10,876 bases of DNA, from contig CALZMB010000054.1 of NCBI GenBank assembly GCA_945788485.1, forward strand, positions 1 to 10,876. Reading direction: 5' to 3'. Both the position numbers and the translations under genes were made by a program. Source of the DNA: an uncultured bacterium (GTDB lineage Bacteria; Bacteroidota; Bacteroidia; Bacteroidales; Bacteroidaceae). This document shows positions 1-6,253 of the stretch, piece after piece; the first letter of the stretch is position 1; each line of letters starts with the position of its first letter. The notes beneath the pieces were generated by a model. It did no database searches. It was not told the DNA's origin and was given only the letters and a program-made list of their open reading frames with translations.

Positions 1-2
1 TT

Positions 3-554
3 GATGGCCTCATCCACATCTCTGACCTCTCTTGGACAAAGAAGGTTAAGCATCCATCAGAGTTCACTCAGGTAGGCGCAGAAATCGAAGTTGTAGTTCT
101 TGAGATAGACAAGAAGAACCGTCGTCTCTCTCTCGGTCACAAGCAGCTTGAGGACAACCCATGGGATACATACGAGACTCTCTACACTCCAGGCACTGTA
201 CACACAGGCAAGATCACTGAGATGATGGACAAAGGCGCTGTCATCACTCTGAACGAAGGTGGTGAGGGCTTCGCTACTCCTAAGCACCTCCAGAAGCAGG
301 ACGGCACACAGGCTCAGGTCGGTGAGGAACTCGACTTCAAGGTTATTGAGTTCGTGAAAGAGACAAAGCGCATCATCCTCAGCCACTCTCGTACATTCGA
401 GGAGAGCACAGAGGAACCAAAGAAGCGCGCTCCACGTCCATCACGCCAGAAGAAAGAAGAGACAGCTGTCATCCAGAATGTCGCTGCTTCTACTACTCTC
501 GGCGACCTCGACGCTCTCGCACAGCTCAAGGCTCAGATGGAGAAAGGCGAATAA
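3..554 (+). CDS. rpsA: 30S ribosomal protein S1, C-terminal part (5' end outside window)
   Basis: The frame is open from the left edge and ends in TAA at 552-554, giving the last 183 residues of ribosomal protein S1. S1 is an RNA-binding protein of the small subunit that helps load mRNA, which is especially relevant in Bacteroidota where Shine-Dalgarno sequences are weak. The visible part starts inside one S1/OB-fold repeat (DGLIHISDLSW, then ending near RRLSLGHKQL). It continues through a complete last S1 repeat (about residues 57-128, from GTVHTGKI to RIILSHSR) and finishes with a charged, Lys/Arg-rich and Ala/Leu-rich tail (KKRAPRPSRQKK ... LDALAQLKAQMEKGE), as is usual for the Bacteroidota form. 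A strong terminator follows 33 bases after the stop. The start codon and the preceding S1 repeats lie outside the window. Confidence 0.96.
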   Translation, partial: DGLIHISDLSWTKKVKHPSEFTQVGAEIEVVVLEIDKKNRRLSLGHKQLEDNPWDTYETLYTPGTVHTGKITEMMDKGAVITLNEGGEGFATPKHLQKQDGTQAQVGEELDFKVIEFVKETKRIILSHSRTFEESTEEPKKRAPRPSRQKKEETAVIQNVAASTTLGDLDALAQLKAQMEKGE

Positions 555-587
555 TCTGTATTCGACCACTTAAGCACATTTACATAA

Positions 588-628
588 CCCGTCTGCATCA
601 TCTGGATGCAGACGGGCTTCTTTTTTAT
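588..628 (+). terminator. Rho-independent terminator of rpsA
   Basis: A perfect 12-bp stem (CCCGTCTGCATC at 588-599 with GATGCAGACGGG at 605-616) closes a 5-base loop and is followed by CTTC and six T residues (621-626). It starts 33 bases after the rpsA stop codon. The other strand lacks a comparable T-run, so it is assigned to rpsA only. Confidence 0.93.
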
Positions 629-696
629 TATCTGCCATGTCTCGCCTTGCCAAATGCAGGGTGATAATAAAAATGTTGCAGAATGTAGAGCTATAG

Positions 697-745
697 AAAA
701 AAGCCGGAGACGGCTGCCGCTTGTCATGCTGGCAGCCGTCTCCGG
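697..745 (-). terminator. Rho-independent terminator of ispH
   Basis: A perfect 15-bp stem (704-718 with 731-745, arm CCGGAGACGGCTGCC) closes a 12-base loop. Read on the minus strand it is followed by one C and then a run of six T residues (A-run at 697-702 on the plus strand). It begins 7 bases after the ispH stop codon. Together with the rpsA hairpin it insulates two convergent genes. Confidence 0.93.
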
Positions 746-752
746 TTTATAT

Positions 753-1619
753 CTACGAGTTTGTTATGCGTGATATCTCAGCCTTACATTGTTCCATCAG
801 CCACTTCGGAGTGCTTGTGGCGCCGCAGATGCCGACACTGTGAATGTCTTTCAGCCATTCGGGCTGTATCTCGTCGGGACATTCAAGATGATGGCAGTTG
901 TTGTTCACCTTGCGACATTCGTTCAGCAGCACTTTTCCGTTGCTCGATTTCCTTCCTGAGACAAATAAGATGAGGTCGTGTTTCTTAGCGAAAGCCCGTA
1001 TGTTGTCCATACGGTTGGCAACCTGTCTGCATATCGTGTCAAAGCTTCTGAATACATGTCCGGGCTTTATGTGATTTGTCAGGAATTCTACGATACGCCT
1101 GTATTCGTCGAGCGACTTTGTCGTCTGCGAGTAGAGATAAGTGTCGCAGTTGAAGTTGATGCTGGCAGAGAGCAGTTCTTCATAGTGTTCGATGACGATG
1201 GCATTGCCGTCGGTCTGTCCTACAAGTCCCATCACTTCGGCGTGTCCGTTCTTTCCGAAAATGATGATTTGCGCATCTGGGGCTTCAAGATATTGTTTTC
1301 TTATCCTCCGTTGCAGCGCGAGGACGACGGGACATGTGGCATCAATTATCTCCACATTGTTCTGCTTGGCGATGCTGTATGTTGCAGGCGGTTCGCCATG
1401 TGCCCTGAGCAGCATCCTTGTGTTGTGGAGGTTTGACAGTTCGTCATGTCCGATGGTTATCAGTCCACGCTCTTTCAGCCTGTCACATTCTATTCCGTTG
1501 TGCACGATGTCGCCGAGGCAGTAAAGTTTATTTCCGTCGGCGAGTTTCTCTTCAGCCTTTTGTATGGCAGTCGTCACACCGAAGCAGAAGCCGCTGCCGG
1601 CATCTATTTCTATTGTCAT
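753..1619 (-). CDS. ispH: 4-hydroxy-3-methylbut-2-enyl diphosphate reductase (IspH)
   Basis: This is a 288-residue IspH (LytB), the last enzyme of the MEP isoprenoid pathway. It reductively dehydroxylates HMBPP to IPP and DMAPP using a [4Fe-4S] cluster in the cytoplasm. The three cluster cysteines are present at C12 (GFCFG), C96 (DATCP) and C197 (DTIC), the same numbers as in E. coli IspH. Substrate residues are visible as H40 (VHNG), H74 (AHGE), H126 and catalytic E128 (GHAEV), T166/T167 (QTT), S225-S226-N227 (SSNG) and S269 (TSTP). Length is close to the short form without N- or C-terminal fusion. The ATG at 1619 gives the motif-containing N-terminus MTIEIDAGSGFCFG directly, so the start is secure. 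No neighbour of the same pathway is in the window. Upstream is the repeat element at 1674-1999; I saw no clear promoter between the two. Confidence 0.97.
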   Translation of the reverse strand: MTIEIDAGSGFCFGVTTAIQKAEEKLADGNKLYCLGDIVHNGIECDRLKERGLITIGHDELSNLHNTRMLLRAHGEPPATYSIAKQNNVEIIDATCPVVLALQRRIRKQYLEAPDAQIIIFGKNGHAEVMGLVGQTDGNAIVIEHYEELLSASINFNCDTYLYSQTTKSLDEYRRIVEFLTNHIKPGHVFRSFDTICRQVANRMDNIRAFAKKHDLILFVSGRKSSNGKVLLNECRKVNNNCHHLECPDEIQPEWLKDIHSVGICGATSTPKWLMEQCKAEISRITNS

Positions 1620-1673
1620 AATGAAAAGAGCAGCCGAGTGGGCTCTGTCTGAAAATGAGGATTAATTTTTAAA

Positions 1674-1690
1674 GGTGGGTTCTATTAATT
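1674..1690 (+). repeat. Left terminal inverted repeat of the MITE-like element
   Basis: GGTGGGTTCTATTAATT; an exact inverse copy is at 1983-1999. TAAA precedes it at 1670-1673. Confidence 0.85.
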
Positions 1691-1738
1691 CGCTTTGTCA
1701 GATTTTCGATTTATCTCTGAGTGCAGAGTGTCAGTTTT
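1691..1738 (+). repeat. Left internal arm of an imperfect inverted repeat
   Basis: Bases 1691-1708 match the reverse complement of 1896-1913 at 15 of 18 positions. Bases 1729-1738 (TGTCAGTTTT) match the reverse complement of 1868-1877 exactly. The bases between these two blocks are weakly complementary as well. The element could therefore fold into one long, interrupted hairpin. Confidence 0.7.
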
Positions 1739-1743
1739 TGAGG

Positions 1744-1783
1744 GTTTCTGTCCCCCGGGAAACGTTTCTGTCCCCCGGGAAAC
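1744..1783. repeat. Tandem duplication, 20 bp x 2
   Basis: Two perfect head-to-tail copies of GTTTCTGTCCCCCGGGAAAC (1744-1763 and 1764-1783). Each unit starts with GTTTC and ends with GAAAC, so each could form a small hairpin around a C/G-rich middle. Confidence 0.95.
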
Positions 1784-1786
1784 GGG

Positions 1787-1844
1787 GGAACCGAAGGGGG
1801 TGTAAAGACCATTGAGGAACCGAAGGGGGTGTAAAGACCATTGA
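1787..1844. repeat. Tandem duplication, 29 bp x 2
   Basis: Two perfect head-to-tail 29-bp copies at 1787-1815 and 1816-1844, each beginning GGAACCGAAGGGGGTG and ending AAGACCATTGA. The G5 runs could pair with the C5 runs of the neighbouring 20-bp repeats. Confidence 0.95.
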
Positions 1845-1867
1845 CCGATGCGGGCATCGTGACCGAT

Positions 1868-1913
1868 AAAACTGACAGTATGCGCCAGAGAGAAACGAAA
1901 AGATGACAAAACG
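1868..1913 (-). repeat. Right internal arm of an imperfect inverted repeat
   Basis: Partner of 1691-1738. It is separated from the right terminal repeat by about 69 bases (1914-1982), whereas the left arm abuts its terminal repeat directly, so the element is asymmetric. Confidence 0.7.
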
Positions 1914-1937
1914 AAACCCATAATTTCAAAATACTTT

Positions 1938-1975
1938 TTCGGTGGGTGACTCGTCCTACGGACCCAATGACCGAA
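1938..1975. repeat. Hairpin inside the right end of the element
   Basis: TTCGGTGGGT (1938-1947) can pair with ACCC (1962-1965) and ACCGAA (1970-1975), leaving a 4-base bulge. It contains a subterminal copy of the terminal motif GGTGGGT (1941-1947). No T-run follows on either strand, so it is not called a terminator. Confidence 0.5.
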
Positions 1976-1982
1976 GGGAGTT

Positions 1983-1999
1983 AATTAATAGAACCCACC
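1983..1999 (-). repeat. Right terminal inverted repeat of the MITE-like element
   Basis: AATTAATAGAACCCACC, the exact reverse complement of 1674-1690, followed by TAAA at 2000-2003. It lies 28 bases past the meaB stop codon, so the insertion does not damage meaB. Confidence 0.85.
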
Positions 2000-2027
2000 T
2001 AAAATGTGTCGCAACCTGTTTGTTGTG

Positions 2028-3167
2028 TCAAAACGAGAGAGTCTGCTCTTGCTTATTGCTTTGAGAAGTCTCTTTCAGCCATTGATAGTAGGAATTGAGC
2101 AGTTCTTGCGCTGCGGCGAATGATGTCTTCTTGTTGTTGAGGACATCCAGTTCAGCTTCACCTTTCAGGTTCTTAATCTTAGGGTTCTGATAGAATGAGC
2201 GCCTGAGGTGTTCGTCAATAGTCTCATACATCCAGTATCTTGCCTGTTGCGCTCTTCTGTGCTCGAAATATCCGTTGTCTTTCACGAATTTGACATAATC
2301 GAATATCATGTCCCAGACTTCTTTCACTCCGTAGCCGTAGAATCCGCTGTAGCATAGCACCTGCGGTTGCCATCCGCTTTCAGACGGGGGGAAGAAATGC
2401 AGTGCGTTCTTGAACGCCGCAGCCGTTGACTTGCATCGTTCTACGTTGTCACCGTCGCATTTGTTTATGACGATGCCGTCCGCCATTTCCATTATTCCGC
2501 GTTTTATTCCTTGCAGCTCGTCTCCAGTACCTGTGACTTGCAGCAGCAGGAAGAAGTCCACCATCGAGTGGCATGCTGTTTCGCTTTGTCCCACGCCGAC
2601 TGTCTCAATGAATATTGTGTTGAATCCCGCCGCTTCGCAAAGGACAATAGCTTCTCTTGTCTTTCGTGCCACGCCTCCGAGCGAGCCTGCCGTTGGAGAG
2701 GGGCGTATGAAGGCATCTTCTCTCTGTGAGAGTTTCTCCATACGAGTCTTGTCTCCCAGAATCGAGCCTTTTGACCGTTCAGAAGAAGGGTCGATGGCGA
2801 GGACGGCGAGTTTTCCGCCTTTTGTATCGAGGACATGGCATCCGAAGACATCTATTGATGTTGATTTCCCGGCTCCAGGAACTCCGCTTATGCCTATTCG
2901 TACAGACTTTCCGCTGTATGGCAGGCATCGTTCAATGACAGCCTGCGCTTTCGCCTGATGTTCTGGAGCTTGGCTTTCAATGAGCGTGACAGCTTGCGAC
3001 AGCATAGTGATGTTGCCTTGCAGTATGCCATCTACGAGTTCGTCAACCGTATGTTCGCTCCTGCGGAATCTTCCGCGTTTGAGGTATGGATTGACAGACG
3101 CGGGCTGCGCCACTCCGGCGTTGACTTGCAGTCCTTTATATTCTTGTGAGTTCTCTGGGTGTTCCAT
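2028..3167 (-). CDS. meaB: MeaB-type GTPase, chaperone of methylmalonyl-CoA mutase (ArgK/MeaB family)
   Basis: This is a 379-residue G3E-family P-loop GTPase of the MeaB/ArgK group. Family knowledge: MeaB binds B12-dependent methylmalonyl-CoA mutase, gates adenosylcobalamin loading and protects the enzyme from inactivation, in the succinate-propionate route. Visible motifs, numbered from the ATG at 3167, are Walker A GVPGAGKST (95-103), DPSSERSKGSILGDKTRM (126-143), ETVGVGQSE (188-196) and NKCD (235-238). A helical C-terminal region follows, the part used for dimerisation in the family. The mutase genes are not in this window. An in-frame TTG at 3215 would add 16 residues, but the MEHPEN start at 3167 has the A/T-rich leader usual in this phylum and looks like the conserved N-terminus. 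The gene follows the DUF1573 gene by 52 bases (overlapping it if TTG is used), probably in one transcript. Confidence 0.95.
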   Translation of the reverse strand: MEHPENSQEYKGLQVNAGVAQPASVNPYLKRGRFRRSEHTVDELVDGILQGNITMLSQAVTLIESQAPEHQAKAQAVIERCLPYSGKSVRIGISGVPGAGKSTSIDVFGCHVLDTKGGKLAVLAIDPSSERSKGSILGDKTRMEKLSQREDAFIRPSPTAGSLGGVARKTREAIVLCEAAGFNTIFIETVGVGQSETACHSMVDFFLLLQVTGTGDELQGIKRGIMEMADGIVINKCDGDNVERCKSTAAAFKNALHFFPPSESGWQPQVLCYSGFYGYGVKEVWDMIFDYVKFVKDNGYFEHRRAQQARYWMYETIDEHLRRSFYQNPKIKNLKGEAELDVLNNKKTSFAAAQELLNSYYQWLKETSQSNKQEQTLSF

Positions 3168-3193
3168 AATATTATTTTTGGTTGTTTTCTTGT

Positions 3194-3222
3194 TGACACT
3201 TGTATTGTCAGACAAGTTGTCA
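3194..3222. repeat. Hairpin at the DUF1573/meaB junction
   Basis: TGACACTTGT (3194-3203) pairs with ACAAGTTGTCA (3212-3222), giving 10 bp with one bulged base and an 8-base loop. It covers the DUF1573 stop codon (3220-3222). Its right arm shares GACAAGTTG with the inverted repeat upstream of the DUF1573 gene (4349-4419). Confidence 0.6.
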
Positions 3223-4281
3223 TAGCACTTCGATGATTATCTTCGGCTGTTTCGGGTCGTTTGTAATCATCAGTATTCTTGGTCGTTGCTTTATCTGTTG
3301 CAGTTCGATGTCGTTGACTTGAATCTTCAGTTTTGTCGTTTCTAACGGTTCAAGTTTTGTTTTTCCCAACGCCACGCTCATTCCTGCCGTGAACATCTGC
3401 AATGCGGATATTTCGAGAGTTGATTTTCCCATGTTCTGCAGCATGATTTCTCCTTTTAGTTTCTCTGGCTTTCCAGTCATGTTCTTCCTGTCGATGGAAG
3501 TGCTTGAAAGCTGTATATTCGGAGCGGTGAGCGCATCATCTTGCAGCGTCTGTCTTGAAGGCAGGATGACGGCGGAAACCGGGATTTCCTTGTCATTCGA
3601 TATTTTGTCTCCCGGGAATTTTCCGAGATAGAGGTTAGTCTGTGTCAGTCCGAAGTCTCTTATTTTAGATGATAGCAGAATGAGTCTTATTTCTCCGCCT
3701 TGTTCCGGGGCGAGCCTTGTGGGCGACACTTCTGCAATCATATAGTCCGGCAGGTGCATGACGACCGGTTCAGCCGTTGCGCCGGAAGTGTTGAGAATGT
3801 GTATTGTCTGCATAGGCATAGAGCCTTGGTTGACATCGTCGAATTCTATTTCAGCTTTGTCAGCTCTGATTTGTCCGAGCTGATAAGGGTATGTACCGCT
3901 GTAGTCTTTGATATGTGTGACGACAACGCCTTTCAAAGTGAGTTCGAGTGGCTTTTTCTGTCCTTCTACATACACCCAGATGTCTTTCTGGAAGTGTCCG
4001 AGTTGTTTTGCGTCGAAGACGACTTTTATTGTCGCTTCTTTTCCTCCTGCAATGTCTTTATGGTCTGCCGATGCTATGGTGCATCCGCATGATGTCTTTA
4101 TTTCTGTTATTTCAAGATGTCTTGACGATTTGTTCTTTACGACAAAATCTGTAGTGACGGGATTACGGAACAGCACTTGTCCACAATCGTACAAAGGAGT
4201 TTGTGTCACAAGTTTCTGTGCTTGCGACGTTGTCATTATGCATAGTAGGCAGATGATTGTGGTGATGTGTTGTCTTGACAT
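3220..4281 (-). CDS. Secreted DUF1573-domain protein
   Basis: From the ATG at 4281 this is 353 residues with a signal peptide: a short positive start (MSRQH), a hydrophobic stretch (ITTIICLLCIMTT) and a likely signal peptidase I site after SQA. Residues about 28-121 form a DUF1573 domain, an immunoglobulin-like beta fold common in Bacteroidota. Its hallmarks are visible: F/V-rich strands, EIKTSCGCT (60-68), an AGGKEATIKVVFD strand and a GHFQKDIWVYVEG strand. The remaining 230 residues look like two further beta-sandwich repeats, one near 143-240 and one near 255-353. No catalytic motif is seen, so a binding or structural role in the periplasm or at the cell surface is inferred. An in-frame TTG at 4356 would add 25 residues in front of the signal peptide and start inside an inverted repeat, so it is rejected. 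The gene sits between prs and meaB and probably shares a transcript with meaB. Confidence 0.88.
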   Translation of the reverse strand: MSRQHITTIICLLCIMTTSQAQKLVTQTPLYDCGQVLFRNPVTTDFVVKNKSSRHLEITEIKTSCGCTIASADHKDIAGGKEATIKVVFDAKQLGHFQKDIWVYVEGQKKPLELTLKGVVVTHIKDYSGTYPYQLGQIRADKAEIEFDDVNQGSMPMQTIHILNTSGATAEPVVMHLPDYMIAEVSPTRLAPEQGGEIRLILLSSKIRDFGLTQTNLYLGKFPGDKISNDKEIPVSAVILPSRQTLQDDALTAPNIQLSSTSIDRKNMTGKPEKLKGEIMLQNMGKSTLEISALQMFTAGMSVALGKTKLEPLETTKLKIQVNDIELQQIKQRPRILMITNDPKQPKIIIEVL

Positions 4282-4348
4282 AAAAGTGTTTCCGGTGATT
4301 TGTGTTATGTTTATGAGTTGAGTGACAGTTGCTTTGCGAGTTTGAACG

Positions 4349-4419
4349 GTTGACAAGTTGACATTGATGAGGTTGTATCAGATGAAAGAATCACAGCCCC
4401 GTTCTGTCAACTTGTCAAC
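4349..4419. repeat. 15-bp perfect inverted repeat between prs and the DUF1573 gene
   Basis: GTTGACAAGTTGACA (4349-4363) is the exact reverse complement of 4405-4419, with 41 bases between the arms. Each arm holds two TTGACA hexamers separated by two bases, giving four symmetric half-sites. It begins 10 bases past the prs stop codon on the minus strand and has no T-run, so it is not a classical terminator. It may be an operator, an RNA structure upstream of the DUF1573 gene, or a mobile remnant. Confidence 0.75.
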
Positions 4420-4429
4420 TATCTTGTTA

Positions 4430-5374
4430 TCAGTTTCTTACGATATACTGGCTGCTGATGCTCTGGTTGTTGAGCACTCGGCGTATTGTCTCAGCGAACA
4501 TGTCTGCAACAGAGAGTTGCTTGACTTTGGCACATCTGTGAGAGTATGGTATTGAATCTGTGAATACGATTTCTTCGAGTGCGGAATCCTGTACTCTTTC
4601 AGACGCGGGTCCCGACATGACGCAGTGGCTTGCGCTTGCTCGGACGCTTTTTGCGCCGGCTTCTTTCATTATGTTCGCCGCTGTTGTTATCGTTCCTGCC
4701 GTGTCAACCATGTCGTCCACTATAACCACGTCTTTGCCTTTCACCTCTCCGATGATCTGCATTGATTCTATGACATTGGCTCTTGCGCGTGTCTTGTTGC
4801 AAAGCACGAGCGGGCAGTCGAGATATTTTGCGTATGTCTTCGCACGTTTAGCACCGCCGACGTCAGGTGATGCGATGACGAGATTCTCGAGTTGCAATGA
4901 CTTGAGGTATGGCAGCAGCACTCCTGATCCGTAGAGGTGGTCAACCGGGACGTCGAAGAATCCCTGTATCTGGTCAGCGTGCAGGTCCATGGTGATGAGT
5001 CGGTCTATTCCTGCGACGCTGAGCAGGTCAGCCACGAGTTTCGCTCCGATAGATACGCGCGGTTTGTCTTTCCTGTCCTGTCTTGCCCATCCGAAATACG
5101 GGATGACAGCGATGATGCTTTTCGCCGAAGCGCGTTTAGCTGCATCAATCATCAGCAGCAGTTCCATGAGGTTGTCGGAATTCGGGAATGTGCTCTGAAT
5201 GAGGAAGACATGCTTACCTCTGATGGATTCTTCATAGCTGACGGAAAACTCTCCGTCAGAGAATCGTGTAAGAACCATGTTGCCCAACGGACAACCTAAG
5301 CTAAGGCATATTTTCTCGGCAAGGTATTTTGTCGCTGTGCCTGAAAATACTACAAAATCTTTTGAATCAGTCAT
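4430..5374 (-). CDS. prs: Ribose-phosphate pyrophosphokinase (PRPP synthase)
   Basis: This 314-residue class I PRPP synthase transfers pyrophosphate from ATP to ribose 5-phosphate. The product, PRPP, feeds purine, pyrimidine, histidine, tryptophan and NAD synthesis in the cytoplasm. Visible motifs are FSDGEF (38-43), the flexible-loop region YFGWARQDRK (93-102) with catalytic-loop Arg/Lys, the metal-binding DLHADQIQGFF (130-140), SPDVGGAKRAK (169-179) and the PRPP loop VVIVDDMVDTAGT (216-228). Length is normal for the family and the two phosphoribosyltransferase-like halves are complete. The ATG at 5374 fits the conserved N-terminus (KDFVVFSGTATKYLAE). It lies 83 bases downstream of the ThiE/TenI-like gene on the same strand. 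I saw no good promoter match in that gap, so the two may be co-transcribed. Confidence 0.98.
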   Translation of the reverse strand: MTDSKDFVVFSGTATKYLAEKICLSLGCPLGNMVLTRFSDGEFSVSYEESIRGKHVFLIQSTFPNSDNLMELLLMIDAAKRASAKSIIAVIPYFGWARQDRKDKPRVSIGAKLVADLLSVAGIDRLITMDLHADQIQGFFDVPVDHLYGSGVLLPYLKSLQLENLVIASPDVGGAKRAKTYAKYLDCPLVLCNKTRARANVIESMQIIGEVKGKDVVIVDDMVDTAGTITTAANIMKEAGAKSVRASASHCVMSGPASERVQDSALEEIVFTDSIPYSHRCAKVKQLSVADMFAETIRRVLNNQSISSQYIVRN

Positions 5375-5457
5375 TGCTGTTCTATTGAAAATGAATATGT
5401 TTGAAGTTTTTGATGTTTACAGTTCAGTTGTTTCGCGCATAGTGTTTTTTTTCCATG

Positions 5458-6066
5458 TCATTTGACGAGTCTCCTCAGACGTTGGAAGTGTGTGATGAGT
5501 TCTTTGTAGTCGTTCTGGCTTTGTATGTTGAATCTGTTCCAGATGTCTCCGCAGAAGACTACTCCTCCAAATCCTTCGTCGTGTGCCCATCTGATGCTGT
5601 CAGCGTTCATTCCGCCGAGAGCATACACGTTTTTGTCTATCAGTCCGTTTCTTGCAGCCTCGTGTATTTCAACTGTCGTGAAAGATGCTTTTTCGTTTGG
5701 GAGATGCAGGCTGTCGAATACGTTGTGCAGGAAGACATATCTGCTTTGTCGTTTCAGTTCTTTCAGCATCGAAATGTCGTTGCAGCTTCTGCTCACTTTT
5801 CCTCTGTATCCTTGGGGCATTTCTTGCGACGGGAAGTCGAGATGTATTCCTCCCAAGTCGAACTCCTGTTTCATGTAGTAGTGTTCGTGAATGACTATCT
5901 TGCTGTGATAGTCTTCAGGTATGAGTGTCAGGAGTCGTTCGAAGTATAGAGGTTCTGAGCCTGGTTTGTAGAGGTGCAGAATGTCCAGTCCTTCGTCGAA
6001 GAGTGTAGTGATTATTTTGTCTTCTTCAACAAAGAATTGTGCTTGGGTTATGATGGCAAGTTTCAT
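5458..6066 (-). CDS. ThiE/TenI-like protein (thiamine phosphate synthase family)
   Basis: This 202-residue protein looks like a TIM-barrel member of the thiamine phosphate synthase/TenI superfamily. ThiE couples HMP-PP to thiazole phosphate, while TenI is an aromatase acting on the thiazole. The order of motifs fits: LHLYKP (30-35, in place of QLR.K), IHEHYYMKQEFDLGGIHL (59-76, in place of VNDR...G.HLGQ), VSRSCND (91-97, in place of G.S.H), YVFLHNVFDS (110-119), ALGGMN (149-154) and GVVFCGDIW (168-176). Several usual ThiE active-site residues differ, so it is more likely TenI-like or divergent than a standard ThiE; no gene symbol is given. The start ATG at 6066 is 20 bases from a good promoter. 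No other thiamine genes are in the window. Confidence 0.82.
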   Translation of the reverse strand: MKLAIITQAQFFVEEDKIITTLFDEGLDILHLYKPGSEPLYFERLLTLIPEDYHSKIVIHEHYYMKQEFDLGGIHLDFPSQEMPQGYRGKVSRSCNDISMLKELKRQSRYVFLHNVFDSLHLPNEKASFTTVEIHEAARNGLIDKNVYALGGMNADSIRWAHDEGFGGVVFCGDIWNRFNIQSQNDYKELITHFQRLRRLVK

Positions 6067-6085
6067 CTATATTCTGATTTTGTTG

Positions 6086-6117
6086 CAAAATTATTAAAAA
6101 AAGCCCATATTAGCAAA
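6086..6117 (-). promoter_or_regulatory. Bacteroidota-type promoter of the ThiE/TenI-like gene
   Basis: On the minus strand, TTTGC (-33 box, 6113-6117) is followed after 19 bases by TAATTTTG (-7 box, 6086-6093), matching the TAnnTTTG consensus at the usual spacing. It implies a leader of only about 15 bases before the ATG at 6066. The spacer carries a run of seven T residues. Confidence 0.75.
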
Positions 6118-6253
6118 CTCTTCAGTGCTAAAAAGTGATAATACGTCTTTTTCCTGCCTTATGCCAAGTGCAGATGGATTTTCTTAGTCCTTTATTCTGT
6201 TAGTCGGAGTGTTGCGTTTTGTATGCTGTCCAGTCCATTTTCATTGGCGTTCG

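Larger units (their letters stand above)
1674..1999. mobile_element. MITE-like non-coding element with terminal inverted repeats
   Basis: This fills most of the 408-base gap between meaB and ispH. Its ends are perfect 17-bp inverted repeats (GGTGGGTTCTATTAATT at 1674-1690 and its reverse complement at 1983-1999; 18 bp if the flanking A/T is counted). The tetranucleotide TAAA directly flanks both ends (1670-1673 and 2000-2003), which fits a 4-bp target-site duplication. Further inside are imperfect inverted arms, two tandem duplications and an extra hairpin near the right end, listed separately. The only open frames are two short overlapping minus-strand ones through the repeats, without recognisable protein features, so the element appears non-coding. 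Inference: a non-autonomous transposable element moved by a transposase encoded elsewhere, or the internally deleted remains of an insertion sequence. It is not assigned to a known family. Confidence 0.65.

Noticed and set aside
625..670. Weak inverted repeat TTATTATC / GATAATAA between the two terminators
   Set aside because: Only 8 A/T-rich pairs with a 30-base loop, partly overlapping the rpsA terminator tail; could easily arise by chance.
1744..1844. Possible CRISPR array
   Set aside because: The repeats are directly adjacent without spacers, only two copies of each exist, and no cas gene is nearby.
1685..1929. Two overlapping short minus-strand open frames inside the MITE-like element
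   Set aside because: They run through the tandem and inverted repeats, share no recognisable protein feature, and each has a repeat-derived composition (for example duplicated GLYTPFG/VFTPP segments in different frames). Most likely chance frames.
4282..4356. Longer DUF1573 protein starting at TTG 4356
   Set aside because: It would place 25 residues in front of a good signal peptide and start inside an inverted repeat; the ATG at 4281 is the better start.
4349..4419. Rho-independent terminator for prs
   Set aside because: The stem is strong, but the loop is 41 bases and no T-run follows on the minus strand.
5375..5457. Separate promoter for prs
   Set aside because: The 83-base gap is A/T-rich but contains no TAnnTTTG with a correctly spaced -33 box, so none is called.
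6067..6253. Small RNA or riboswitch between the ThiE/TenI-like gene and ygiQ
   Set aside because: The leader after the promoter is only about 15 bases, too short for a thiamine riboswitch, and the rest shows no conserved thi-box sequence or strong hairpin.
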